A stretch of DNA of 64,000 nucleotides from Tsukamurella paurometabola DSM 20162 (GTDB taxonomy: Bacteria; Actinomycetota; Actinomycetes; Mycobacteriales; Mycobacteriaceae): assembly GCF_000092225.1 (NCBI RefSeq), contig NC_014158.1:3720001-3784000 (forward strand). Direction: 5' to 3'. The position numbers and the translations under genes were made by a program. The notes below the pieces were generated by a model. The model was not told where the DNA came from and made no database searches. It worked only from the letters and a program-made list of their open reading frames with translations. This document shows positions 44,822 to 52,746 of this stretch, one piece after another (position 1 is the first letter of the stretch; each line of letters starts with the position of its first letter).

Positions 44822-46116
44822 TGCGAACCGGGGCGGCCGTCGCGCTCACCACGCGCGTGCGCTGGGCGATCATGCACGGCCTGCCCCGGTACGCCCTGCC
44901 CCGCCGCGCGGCGCGCGGGGATGTGATGGCGCAGATGCTGCTCGGCTACGCCGAACCCGGCTCCCAGTACGCCCAGTTCGACCGGCTGCGGGAAGCCGGA
45001 ACGCTGGTGCGCAGCGAGGTCGGGATCACCACCGCCGACCATCATGCCTGCCGGGAGATTCTGCGGGACAAACGGTTCCGCACCGTCCAGCCCACGGACT
45101 TCGGCTTCCCCGGACCCCTGCGGCGGGTCCTGGAGCTCACCGAACTGGGCCTGCCGAACCCGGTCGAGCCGCCGTCGATGCTGGTCAGCGAACCACCCGC
45201 GCACACCGCCTACCGGCACCCCATCGCGCGCAGCTTCACGCCGAAGGCCATCGAACAGCTCACCGACCGGGCCCGCACCGTGAGCGCACAGCTGCTCGAT
45301 GCCATGGCGGCCAAGGACTCACCCGACCTGGTGATCGACTACGCCGCGCGACTGCCCGTCGCGATGATCGGACGCCTGTTAGGTCTGCCCGAGGCCGACG
45401 ACGACTACATGCTGGAGTGGGGCGAGGCCGCGGCACCCCTGCTCGACCCGGGACTGTCGTGGCCCGTGTACTGGCGCGCCGTCCGTGCACTGCGTGGCCT
45501 CGACGACTACCTGACCGCGCACTTCGCGCGGGTCACGGCGCAAAGCGGCGGAGATCACCCGTTCGCATTGCTGGCGGCGAGCGGCGAACTCACCGACCGG
45601 GAGTTGGTGACGAACGCCGCGCTGCTGATCGGCGCGGGATTCGAGACCACGGTGAACCTGATCGGCAACGGCATCGTCGCGCTGCTCGACCATCCGGAGC
45701 AACTGGCGCGGCTGCGCGCCGAACCCGACCTGTGGCCCAACGCAGTCGAGGAGATCCTGCGCTACTCCAGCCCGGTGCAACGCACGGCCCGGATCGCCGC
45801 GGAAGACGCCGAGGTACTGGGGATGCCGGTGCGGGCGGGCACCATGATCTCGCTGCAATTGGCCGGTGCCAACCGCGATCCGGCGGTCTTCGCCGATCCC
45901 GCGGTGTTCGACGTGGCGCGGCCCGAGGCGAAGAAGCACGTGTCCTTCGGCTTCGGCATCCACGCCTGCATCGGCGCGGCGCTGGCGCGGATGGAGGGCG
46001 CGGTGGCGTTGCGGGCGCTGTTCGAGCGGTACCCGGATCTCGCGCTCGACGGTGCCGGCACGCCGCGCGGGCTCTCGACGCTGTACGGCTACTCGTCGCT
46101 GCCGGCGCGGCTGTAG
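44821..46116 (+). CDS. cytochrome P450
   Basis: A 431-residue soluble bacterial P450. Visible landmarks are heme ligand C383 ('FGFGIHACIG'), I-helix 'LIGAGFETTVN' with the conserved Thr, and K-helix 'EILRYSSPVQRTAR' (ExxR). It would hydroxylate a small hydrophobic substrate with electrons from a ferredoxin encoded elsewhere. It is coupled by a one-base overlap (TGATG) to the LmeA-like gene and sits where M. tuberculosis has none, so it appears to be an insertion in the Rv0478-0480c block. Substrate unknown. Confidence 0.93.
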   Translation: MRTGAAVALTTRVRWAIMHGLPRYALPRRAARGDVMAQMLLGYAEPGSQYAQFDRLREAGTLVRSEVGITTADHHACREILRDKRFRTVQPTDFGFPGPLRRVLELTELGLPNPVEPPSMLVSEPPAHTAYRHPIARSFTPKAIEQLTDRARTVSAQLLDAMAAKDSPDLVIDYAARLPVAMIGRLLGLPEADDDYMLEWGEAAAPLLDPGLSWPVYWRAVRALRGLDDYLTAHFARVTAQSGGDHPFALLAASGELTDRELVTNAALLIGAGFETTVNLIGNGIVALLDHPEQLARLRAEPDLWPNAVEEILRYSSPVQRTARIAAEDAEVLGMPVRAGTMISLQLAGANRDPAVFADPAVFDVARPEAKKHVSFGFGIHACIGAALARMEGAVALRALFERYPDLALDGAGTPRGLSTLYGYSSLPARL

Positions 46117-46118
46117 AA

Positions 46119-46823
46119 CTACTCCGGGAAGCCGTCGAGTACCGCGCGGGTGCCCGAGAGGCCGAGGCGGTTCGCGCCGGCGTCGATCATGGCGCGGGCC
46201 GCATCGGCGGTGCGGATACCGCCGGATGCCTTGACGCCCACCGTCGGTCCCACCGCGGCACGCATGATGGACACGGCCTCCGCGCTGGCACCACCCGACG
46301 GGTGGAATCCGGTGGAGGTCTTGACGAACGACGCCCCGCCCTTGACCGACACCTTGCACACCTCGGTGAGGAGATCGGCACTGCCGAACTCCAGCAGCGC
46401 CGCCGACTCCACGATCACCTTGAGCACCGGGTCGGCGCCGATCGCCTCGCGCACGGTGAGCACATCGGCGAAGACCCGGTCCAGGTCGCCGGCGAGCGCG
46501 AGCCCCACGTCGATCACCATGTCGACCTCGTGCGCCCCCTCCTCGATCGCCATCCGGGATTCGGCGGCCTTGATCAGGGAGTGGTGCTTGCCGGAGGGGA
46601 ATCCGGCGACGACACACGTGCGGGGTACCCAGCGACCGTCCGCCGCCGCGGCCTCCTGAGCGTCGATGGCGGCGCGCAGCGGCAGCATCGACGGGGACAG
46701 GCAGACGGCGTAGACGCCGAGCTCCGCACCCTCGCGGTAGGCCGCAGCCGCAGCCTCCTCGGTGGCCTCGGGCTTGAGCAGCGTGTGGTCGACGAGGGCG
46801 GCGACTTCGGATCGGGTGAGCAC
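46119..46823 (-). CDS. deoC: deoxyribose-phosphate aldolase
   Basis: A 234-residue aldolase that splits 2-deoxyribose-5-phosphate into glyceraldehyde-3-phosphate and acetaldehyde. Catalytic Lys is in '[10 protein letters not shown]'; '[12 protein letters not shown]' and 'VKASGGIRT' are the other family blocks. I start at the GTG at 46823; the frame extends further to 46856 but would overlap purU. TATCGT lies 7 bases upstream. It is divergent from purU, as if the two shared one promoter region, and ends 3 bases after the P450 stop. Confidence 0.93.
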   Translation of the reverse strand: MLTRSEVAALVDHTLLKPEATEEAAAAAYREGAELGVYAVCLSPSMLPLRAAIDAQEAAAADGRWVPRTCVVAGFPSGKHHSLIKAAESRMAIEEGAHEVDMVIDVGLALAGDLDRVFADVLTVREAIGADPVLKVIVESAALLEFGSADLLTEVCKVSVKGGASFVKTSTGFHPSGGASAEAVSIMRAAVGPTVGVKASGGIRTADAARAMIDAGANRLGLSGTRAVLDGFPE

Positions 46824-46842
46824 GTCTGAGACGATACCGGTC
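46824..46842. promoter_or_regulatory. 19-bp divergent deoC / purU promoter core
   Basis: TATCGT on the minus strand (46836-46831) and GACGAT on the plus strand (46830-46835) overlap almost completely. Each ends 7 bases before its GTG start, so both transcripts would be leaderless and use the same melted region. Confidence 0.5.
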
Positions 46843-47715
46843 GTGACCCGCGACACCCGCTACGTCCTGACTCTCGGCTGCCCCGACACCACGGGCATCG
46901 TCGCGCGGATCTCGACCTTCCTCGCCGATGTGGGCGGATGGATCGTCGAGGCCGCCTACCACTCCGACGCCGATACCGGCTGGTTCTTCACCCGCCAGGC
47001 CGTGCGCGCCGACAGCGTCCGCATCCCGCTCGAGGAGATGCGCGCCCGGTTCGCCGAGGTCGCGGCCGATATCGGGCCCGAGACGGAATGGCAGCTCACC
47101 TCCACCGCCGAAACCAAGGACATCGTCGTCCTGGTGAGCAAGGAGGGGCACTGCCTGCACGACCTCGTCGGCCGGGTCGCCACCGGCGAGCTGGATGCGC
47201 GCATCGCCGCGGTGATCGGCAATCACCCCGAGCTCGGCGACTTCGTGGAGCGTCTGGGCATTCCGTTCCACCACGTACCCTTCCCGGGTGCGGGCGAGGA
47301 CAAGTCGGCCGCTTTCGCGGAGGTCGCGCGGCTGACGAACGCGCTGCGTCCGGACGCGGTGGTGCTGGCACGATTCATGCAGGTACTGCCACCGGACCTG
47401 TGCGCGGACTGGGCCGGCCGCGCGATCAACATCCACCACAGCTTCTTGCCCTCGTTCATCGGTGCCCGGCCGTACCACCAGGCCTTCGCCCGCGGGGTGA
47501 AGCTGATCGGCGCCACCTGCCACTACGTGACCGCCGACCTCGACGCCGGCCCGATCATCGAGCAGGACGTGACCCGGGTCGACCATTCCGACGAGGCCAG
47601 CGACATGGTGCTCCGCGGCCGGGATATCGAGAAGGTGGTCCTCGCCCGCGGTCTGCGCTGGCATTTGGAGAACCGCGTCCTCGTCCACGGTCGCAAGACC
47701 GTCGTGTTCTCCTGA
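46843..47715 (+). CDS. purU: formyltetrahydrofolate deformylase
   Basis: A 290-residue enzyme that hydrolyses 10-formyl-THF to formate and THF, feeding formate to PurT or balancing one-carbon pools. It has an N-terminal ACT domain ('[21 protein letters not shown]', ~5-85) and a formyltransferase domain with '[20 protein letters not shown]' and '[17 protein letters not shown]'. The GTG at 46843 is the first start compatible with the ACT domain. It is divergent from deoC. Confidence 0.95.
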   Translation: MTRDTRYVLTLGCPDTTGIVARISTFLADVGGWIVEAAYHSDADTGWFFTRQAVRADSVRIPLEEMRARFAEVAADIGPETEWQLTSTAETKDIVVLVSKEGHCLHDLVGRVATGELDARIAAVIGNHPELGDFVERLGIPFHHVPFPGAGEDKSAAFAEVARLTNALRPDAVVLARFMQVLPPDLCADWAGRAINIHHSFLPSFIGARPYHQAFARGVKLIGATCHYVTADLDAGPIIEQDVTRVDHSDEASDMVLRGRDIEKVVLARGLRWHLENRVLVHGRKTVVFS

Positions 47716-47795
47716 TGCACCGCGCGAGTTAACCCGAAGTCTCCGTCGCCGTCGGCGGCCGCAGCTACGCTGCTGCGCGATCGAAGGAGACGGCC

Positions 47796-48920
47796 ATGGC
47801 GGCACAGAAGTACGGGATCCAGCGCACCCGCTCCGCGCTGGCAGCAGGCCTGGCCGTGCTGTTCCTGATCGTCGGGGCGTTCCCAGCGTGGGCCGCCCGG
47901 GACGTGGTGATCACGTTCGTGCGGCACGCTCAGTCCGAGGCCAATGCCGGCGGCTTCTTGGGGAAGGGCGTGCACGATTCCGAGGCTCCGGGACCGGGCA
48001 TCACCGCGACCGGCCGCGAGCAGGCTGCGGCGGTGGTCGACTCACTCGCCGCGGTTGGAGTGGACCGGATCTTCGCCTCGAACCTCGCCCGTACCTGGGA
48101 GACAGCGCGCCCGCTCGCAAAGCGGACCGGACTTGCGGTGGAGGTGCTCCCCGGTCTGCGTGAGATCAGTGCGGGCCCCGCGCAGGGACACAGCATCATC
48201 TCGCCTGCAACGGTGGTCATGGCGATACCCGCACTGTGGACCGTCGGCCTGCGTGCGGTGCCGATGCCGGGCGGCGACTACGACGCCAACGGCCGCGCGT
48301 TCGAGCGCCGCGTCAACGGTGCGATCCAGACCATCTACGATTCCGGAGCGCAACACCCGGTGGCCTTCACGCACGGCGGCACTATGCTGATCTGGACTCT
48401 GATGAACGTGAAGAACCCAAGCCTGTTCACCGTTCTCACCAACTTCCCGAAGAACACGGGGACGGTCACCGTGTCGGGAAATCCCGAAGACGGCTGGGTG
48501 CTCGAATCCTGGATGGGCGTTCCGGTCAGCAAGACTCCGGGGTTGGTCGACGGGGCCTTCGTGGCGGTCCGTGACCTGCTCACCCGGGTGGACGCGGCGC
48601 TGGTGCCGGATCGGAGCGCAAACGCGCCGACCTCCTCCGAGCCGACCGTTCCCGCCGAGCGGGAGACTTCCCCTGCGGAGACTTCCGCGCGGAAGAGCAG
48701 CGCACAGGAGAACACCGCACGCGAGGTCACGACGGAGGCCGGTGTCACCGCCGCCCCGAGCGCGACGGCAGCCGTTACGGCTACTAAAGAGACTACCGAA
48801 GCGCCGGCCGAGACCGCACCGGCCGCGGCAGCACCGGCCGAGACCGCACCGGCCGCGGCAGCACCGGCCGAGACCGCACCAGCCGAGACCGCACCGGCCG
48901 CGACGGCCGCGGCGGCGTAG
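47796..48920 (+). CDS. secreted histidine phosphatase with repetitive C-terminal tail
   Basis: A 374-residue exported protein. A signal peptide spans to ~residue 34 (AWA-A). The phosphatase domain has the RHG-type motif with H44 ('TFVRHAQSEAN'), 'ASNLARTWETARPL', 'LREISAGPAQG' and second His in 'FTHGGTML'. After residue ~265 the chain becomes Ala/Glu/Thr/Pro-rich low-complexity sequence ending in APAETAPAAA-type repeats encoded by a 30-bp tandem repeat. Such tails may cross the cell wall or carry mannose. Substrate unknown. A CGAAGGAGA ribosome-binding site precedes the ATG. Confidence 0.85.
   Translation: MAAQKYGIQRTRSALAAGLAVLFLIVGAFPAWAARDVVITFVRHAQSEANAGGFLGKGVHDSEAPGPGITATGREQAAAVVDSLAAVGVDRIFASNLARTWETARPLAKRTGLAVEVLPGLREISAGPAQGHSIISPATVVMAIPALWTVGLRAVPMPGGDYDANGRAFERRVNGAIQTIYDSGAQHPVAFTHGGTMLIWTLMNVKNPSLFTVLTNFPKNTGTVTVSGNPEDGWVLESWMGVPVSKTPGLVDGAFVAVRDLLTRVDAALVPDRSANAPTSSEPTVPAERETSPAETSARKSSAQENTAREVTTEAGVTAAPSATAAVTATKETTEAPAETAPAAAAPAETAPAAAAPAETAPAETAPAATAAAA
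48807..48902 (+). repeat. 30-bp tandem repeat in the histidine phosphatase gene
   Basis: Two exact 30-bp units (48807-48836 and 48837-48866) beginning GCCGAGACCGCACCGG, then degenerate partial units to about 48902. They encode AETAPAAAAP decapeptide repeats. Unit number is likely to vary among strains. Confidence 0.85.
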
Positions 48921-48929
48921 GTTCTCGAC

Positions 48930-49973
48930 CTACGCGGGGGCGGGGATCTCCTCGTCGACGATGGAGTCGAGGAGGGCGTTGAGCTTCTCGGGCTGCTCGA
49001 TGGGCAGCATGTGCCCGGCGTCGCGGATCACCGCGAACCGGTCGAGGTGTCCGGTCAGGCGCAACTCGGCGGCGATGGTCTCGGCATCGGCGGGCGGAGT
49101 GAGGTGGTCGAACTGCCCCACCACCACCGAGGTGGGGATGGTCAGCTTCTGCAGGCCGTCGGTCACGTCGAGACCGGCGAGCACGCGCCCCCATTCGGCG
49201 CGGACGTCGGACGGGCAGGTGGCGACCATGTCCTCGGTGTAGCGGACCGCACCGTACGAGGAGTAGCCGCACAGGGCGGTGTAGCGCAGGACGGCGGTGT
49301 GGAGGCGGTTGTGCCGCACCTTGATCGGCGATCCCAGCACCGACGCGCCGAGACGGCCGACGGCGCGCGGTGCGAAGCGGTTCGCCGGCGCGAGCAGGGT
49401 GGCGCCGATGAAGCCGGGGACGGCATCACGCGCGTACGTCGAGACCAGGACCGCGTGATGAGCGCGCTCGGCGACCTCGTCGGTGTACTTGCCCGCCCAC
49501 GCCATGATGGTGATGGCGCCCATGCTGTGCCCGACGAGCAACGCCTTGCGATCCTTGGGGACGGCCGCACCAAGCACCGCGTGCAGATCGTCGGCGAGCA
49601 CGCCCGTGGTGTAGGCGAAGGCACCGGGCTCGGACTCACCGTGGCCGCGCTGGTCGTAACTGATCACCCGGTAGCCGCGGCCGACGAAGTGCTCGACCTG
49701 TCCGGGGAAGTTCGCCACGTTGCAGGTCCAGCCGTGGACGAAGACGGCCACCGGGCCGTCGACGGGGCCCCAGCTGCGCACATGCAGCCGGGTGCCGTCG
49801 CCCGAGACGACGAAGCCGTCGTCCCGCGGGCCGGCGTAGTCCTCGATCAGCTTCGCGCCCTGCGGCACGGCGGGGGCGCGCAGTACGAAGGCCGCGGCGC
49901 CCGCGGCGACGCCCGCGGCGCCGACTCCCAGGGCGCCGAGTGCACCGAGGGCGATCTTGCTGGATTTCTTCAT
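48930..49973 (-). CDS. membrane-anchored alpha/beta hydrolase
   Basis: A 347-residue hydrolase. Residues ~6-32 are a hydrophobic Ala/Gly-rich anchor or signal. The alpha/beta domain has HGW (80-82) as oxyanion motif, nucleophile S150 in 'GHSMG', Asp in 'GQFDHLTPP' and His in 'DAGHMLPIEQP'. It is a lipase/esterase-like enzyme facing the cell wall by inference. TAGGGT lies 7 bases before the ATG, consistent with leaderless transcription. It follows the DUF2516 gene on the same strand. Confidence 0.85.
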   Translation of the reverse strand: MKKSSKIALGALGALGVGAAGVAAGAAAFVLRAPAVPQGAKLIEDYAGPRDDGFVVSGDGTRLHVRSWGPVDGPVAVFVHGWTCNVANFPGQVEHFVGRGYRVISYDQRGHGESEPGAFAYTTGVLADDLHAVLGAAVPKDRKALLVGHSMGAITIMAWAGKYTDEVAERAHHAVLVSTYARDAVPGFIGATLLAPANRFAPRAVGRLGASVLGSPIKVRHNRLHTAVLRYTALCGYSSYGAVRYTEDMVATCPSDVRAEWGRVLAGLDVTDGLQKLTIPTSVVVGQFDHLTPPADAETIAAELRLTGHLDRFAVIRDAGHMLPIEQPEKLNALLDSIVDEEIPAPA

Positions 49974-49997
49974 GGAACCAACCCTACTAACTAAAAC

Positions 49998-50297
49998 TCA
50001 ATAGCGGGGACGCCGGACCTCGTCGAGTTTGGGGCGGGCGTCGAGCAGGTACACGAGCGAGCCGATCGCACCGATGATCACACCGGTGCCGTTCAGATAG
50101 GCCATCGCGAACAGCGTGCACACGACCAGGGTGATGATCCAGTAGTTCTTCTGCCACTTGCTCGCGGCGGTGAAGGCATCGGCGGGGGTGCGGGCGGCGT
50201 GGAACAGCGCGAACAGTCCCGCACCCACCACGAGCAACTGGACGAGGGTCAGCGCGACCGAGGTCATGGTGAAGTAGCCCGTCCAGAAAGTATTCAT
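49998..50297 (-). CDS. DUF2516 small membrane protein
   Basis: A 99-residue protein with three predicted membrane helices ('VALTLVQLLVVGAGLFALFH', 'NYWIITLVVCTLFAMAYL', 'GVIIGAIGSLVYLLD'). It corresponds to M. tuberculosis Rv0476 by position after the HbhA gene. TACTCT lies 6 bases before the ATG. A strong hairpin separates it from the HbhA-like gene. Function unknown. Confidence 0.85.
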   Translation of the reverse strand: MNTFWTGYFTMTSVALTLVQLLVVGAGLFALFHAARTPADAFTAASKWQKNYWIITLVVCTLFAMAYLNGTGVIIGAIGSLVYLLDARPKLDEVRRPRY

Positions 50298-50314
50298 GTC
50301 ACCAGAGTAAGGGT

Positions 50315-50347
50315 CGGGCGCCCGGCGGCAATGCCGCCGGGCGCCCG
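50315..50347 (-). terminator. 15-bp perfect stem-loop terminator after the HbhA-like gene
   Basis: CGGGCGCCCGGCGGC pairs without mismatch with its complement around an AAT loop, 24 bases after the stop codon. No U-run follows; such I- or L-shaped terminators are common in mycobacteria. Confidence 0.85.
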
Positions 50348-50370
50348 GACTCATCCATCAGTGATGCGGA

Positions 50371-50913
50371 TTACTTGCTGTTCGCGACCTCGTCGGCAGC
50401 CTCGGCGGCCTCCTCGTTGGCGCGACCGACCAGCTTGGCGGCGCGCTCGCCGACCTGCTTGGCGGCGTCGGCGACCTGGCCCAGCGAGGACTCGGTGAGC
50501 TCGACGGCCTGGTTGTAGGCCTTGGTGGCCTGGCCGGTGGCGTCCTCGACGATCGAGCCCGAGGTGAGGCGCTCGAAGGCCGACTCGCCGCGCTCGGCGA
50601 GCGACTCGTAGATATCGGTGGCGACCTGGATGTACGCGGCGGCGACCTTGCGCAGCTCGTCCGAGGTGAACCGGGCGCGCAGCTCGTCGACGTCCTTGGG
50701 CAGGCCGTCCTTGGCGTCGGTCAGCTTGGCGGTCGCGGTACCGGCGGCCTCCTCGACCTTGGCCTTGGCCTCGGCGACGCGGGTGTCGAAGTCCTTCGAC
50801 GCGTCGGTCGCGGCGGCACGCAACTTCTCGATGACCTCGGACACGGCCTCGTAGGCGTAGTCGCCGGCGCCGATCGTCGCGAACAGGGGGGTCTTCAGGG
50901 TCTGCTCAGTCAT
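50371..50913 (-). CDS. hbhA: HbhA-like helical surface protein lacking the Lys-rich tail
   Basis: A 180-residue, almost wholly helical protein of the heparin-binding hemagglutinin family (Rv0475). The helical body ('YAYEAVSEVIEKLRAAATDAS...') and coiled-coil part (~35-130) are conserved. The C-terminus ends '...NEEAAEAADEVANSK' and lacks the Lys/Ala/Pro repeats that give mycobacterial HbhA its heparin binding. It may keep the lipid-body or septal role suggested for HbhA, but adhesion is doubtful. GAAGGAG stands just upstream. Its 5' end overlaps the XRE gene by 8 bases. Confidence 0.85.
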   Translation of the reverse strand: MTEQTLKTPLFATIGAGDYAYEAVSEVIEKLRAAATDASKDFDTRVAEAKAKVEEAAGTATAKLTDAKDGLPKDVDELRARFTSDELRKVAAAYIQVATDIYESLAERGESAFERLTSGSIVEDATGQATKAYNQAVELTESSLGQVADAAKQVGERAAKLVGRANEEAAEAADEVANSK

Positions 50914-51292
50914 GGTTGATCTCCTTCAGTGCAGTCTCGTTCTCGCGGCGGAAGCTCTCGTATATCTCGAGAAGTGCCTGCTTCTGCCGCTCGGTGATGG
51001 CCGTGTCCGCTATCAGCGCGTCGCGCACCGGGGACTCCGGGCGCTCCTCGAGGATCCCGGCCTGCACGTAGAGCACCTCGGCCGACAGCCGCAGCGCCTT
51101 GGCGATCTGCCCCAGCACATCGGCGGACGGTCGACGGAGCCCTCGTTCGATCTGGCTGAGATACGGGTTGGATACTCCCGCCTTCTCGGCCAGCTGCCGG
51201 ATGGACACCTCTGCCGCGATGCGTTGCGCCCGGATGAACTCGCCGAGACCCTCCCCGCTCGACTTCTCCTGCGGTTCGGCCTGGTCCGTCAT
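50906..51292 (-). CDS. XRE family transcriptional regulator (Rv0474-like)
   Basis: A 128-residue regulator with an N-terminal Cro/C1 helix-turn-helix (~residues 18-75, 'IRQLAEKAGVSNPYLSQIERGLRRPS') and a helical C-terminal tail. It precedes and overlaps the HbhA-like gene, the same order as Rv0474-Rv0475. The operator-like repeats upstream (51325-51365) suggest autoregulation. The M. tuberculosis orthologue has been described as metal-responsive, which I recall but cannot verify here. GGGAGA stands about 7 bases before the ATG. Confidence 0.9.
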   Translation of the reverse strand: MTDQAEPQEKSSGEGLGEFIRAQRIAAEVSIRQLAEKAGVSNPYLSQIERGLRRPSADVLGQIAKALRLSAEVLYVQAGILEERPESPVRDALIADTAITERQKQALLEIYESFRRENETALKEINHD

Positions 51293-51324
51293 ATCCGGTC
51301 TCCCGTCTGCGCGGCTGACACCAC

Positions 51325-51365
51325 GCTAACACCGAGTGCTAACTCTTGCAAGCAGTTTGTTAGCA
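51325..51365. promoter_or_regulatory. GCTAAC box array, candidate XRE operator
   Basis: GCTAAC (51325-51330), TGCTAAC (51337-51343) and the inverse GTTAGCA (51359-51365). The last two form a 7-bp inverted repeat with a 15-base spacer holding a CTTGCAAG palindrome. The array is 33-73 bases before the XRE start, where an operator is expected. Confidence 0.55.
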
Positions 51366-51368
51366 CGA

Positions 51369-51380
51369 TGATTGCAATCA
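51369..51380. promoter_or_regulatory. 12-bp palindrome TGATTGCAATCA
   Basis: A perfect palindrome overlapping the DUF445 stop codon and just upstream of the GCTAAC array. It may be part of the XRE promoter region or chance. Confidence 0.3.
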
Positions 51381-52685
51381 GAACAACAACTGGGTGATGG
51401 TGTAGATCAGAAGGCCGGCGATGGAGCCGACCACTGTGCCGTTGATGCGGATGAACTGCAGATCGCGGCCCACCTGGAGCTCGATCTTCTCCGAGGCCTC
51501 GTCGACGTCCCAGCGCGCGACGGTATCGGTGATGATCGAGGTGATCTGACCGGCGTAATTGGCGACCAGGTGACGCACGGAGCGGTCCACCCAGTAGTCG
51601 GCCTTGCCACGCAGCGACGGATCGTCGCGCAACCGCACGCCGAACCGGGCGGCCGATTCGCTGAACTTCGAGCGCAGGGTCGAATCCGGGTCCTCCACCG
51701 AGGCCTCGATCATGCGCTTAGCCGCGCGCCACGCCGCCTGCGCCGCGGTGCGCACCTCCTCACGGCCCATCAGCTCGGCCTTGACGTCCTCCACCTTGGC
51801 GATGGTGCGCGGATCGTGCTGCAGGTCGGAGGCGAAGTCCCACAGGAAGGTGCTCATCGCGTGCCGCACCTCATGATCGGGGTCGCTGCGCACCTTCCAG
51901 GTGAACTCGACGAGCTCGCGATAGATGCGCTCGCCCAGCAGCGAGTTGACGAACTTGGGCGACCACTGCGGACCGTCGGTATCGACGATCTTGTCGATCA
52001 CGCCCTGGCTGCCCAGGGCCCAGTGATGCGCGCGCTCGGCGAGCAGATTGATCAGCGGCAGGTGACGTTGCTCCTGCAGCAGCGTCTCGACGAGCCGCCC
52101 GATCGGCGGTCCCCACTCGGGTTCGGCGAGCCGCTTGATGATGGTGCTGTTGAGCACCGCTTCGACGTCCTCATCGCGGAGCACCTCGCTCATCACCTTG
52201 ACCAGCTTCGCGGCCTCGGCGCCGAGCTTCTGCGAATTGTCCGGGTCGGCCATCCAGTTCGCGACCCGGTCGGTGAGCTCGAGCGAGCCCACCTTTTCCG
52301 CGATCACATCCGGGGTCAGGAAGTTCTGCTCGACGAAGCCGCCGAGCGCGTCGCCCAGCTGGTCCTTCTTGCGTTTGATGATGGCGGTGTGCGGAATCGG
52401 CAGGCCGAGCGGATGCCGGAACAGGGCGGTGACCGCGAACCAGTCGGCGAAGCCGCCCACCATGCCCGCCTCGGCGGCCGCCTTCACATAGCCGACCCAG
52501 GGGCCGGCGATCGGCAGATCCGAGCCGTAGGTGTCGAGGTACTCGCAGAACAGATAGATCACTGCCGCGCCCAGCAGGAAGCCGAGCGCGACCGCCTTCA
52601 TCTTGCGCAGGTCCCGCCGCTTCGCCTCGTCCGGAGTGCCGAACGGGCTCGACGCGGGTTTCGTCGCCCCAGGTGCCACCGTCAC
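51378..52685 (-). CDS. DUF445 family membrane protein
   Basis: A 435-residue protein with a membrane helix at ~32-48, a second hydrophobic segment near 'AGMVGGFADWFAVTALFRHPLGLPIPHTA' (the DUF445 signature), a long helical middle and a C-terminal helix ('NGTVVGSIAGLLIYTITQLLF'). The family is widespread and uncharacterised. Start is the GTG at 52685; CAAGAT lies 6 bases upstream. It is divergent from ppk2. Confidence 0.88.
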   Translation of the reverse strand: MTVAPGATKPASSPFGTPDEAKRRDLRKMKAVALGFLLGAAVIYLFCEYLDTYGSDLPIAGPWVGYVKAAAEAGMVGGFADWFAVTALFRHPLGLPIPHTAIIKRKKDQLGDALGGFVEQNFLTPDVIAEKVGSLELTDRVANWMADPDNSQKLGAEAAKLVKVMSEVLRDEDVEAVLNSTIIKRLAEPEWGPPIGRLVETLLQEQRHLPLINLLAERAHHWALGSQGVIDKIVDTDGPQWSPKFVNSLLGERIYRELVEFTWKVRSDPDHEVRHAMSTFLWDFASDLQHDPRTIAKVEDVKAELMGREEVRTAAQAAWRAAKRMIEASVEDPDSTLRSKFSESAARFGVRLRDDPSLRGKADYWVDRSVRHLVANYAGQITSIITDTVARWDVDEASEKIELQVGRDLQFIRINGTVVGSIAGLLIYTITQLLF

Positions 52686-52746
52686 GAGTCGATCTTGCCC
52701 GAAACTTAGGCGTGGGGGGCGTCAAGGGTGCCGCTAGTGTTGTGGA

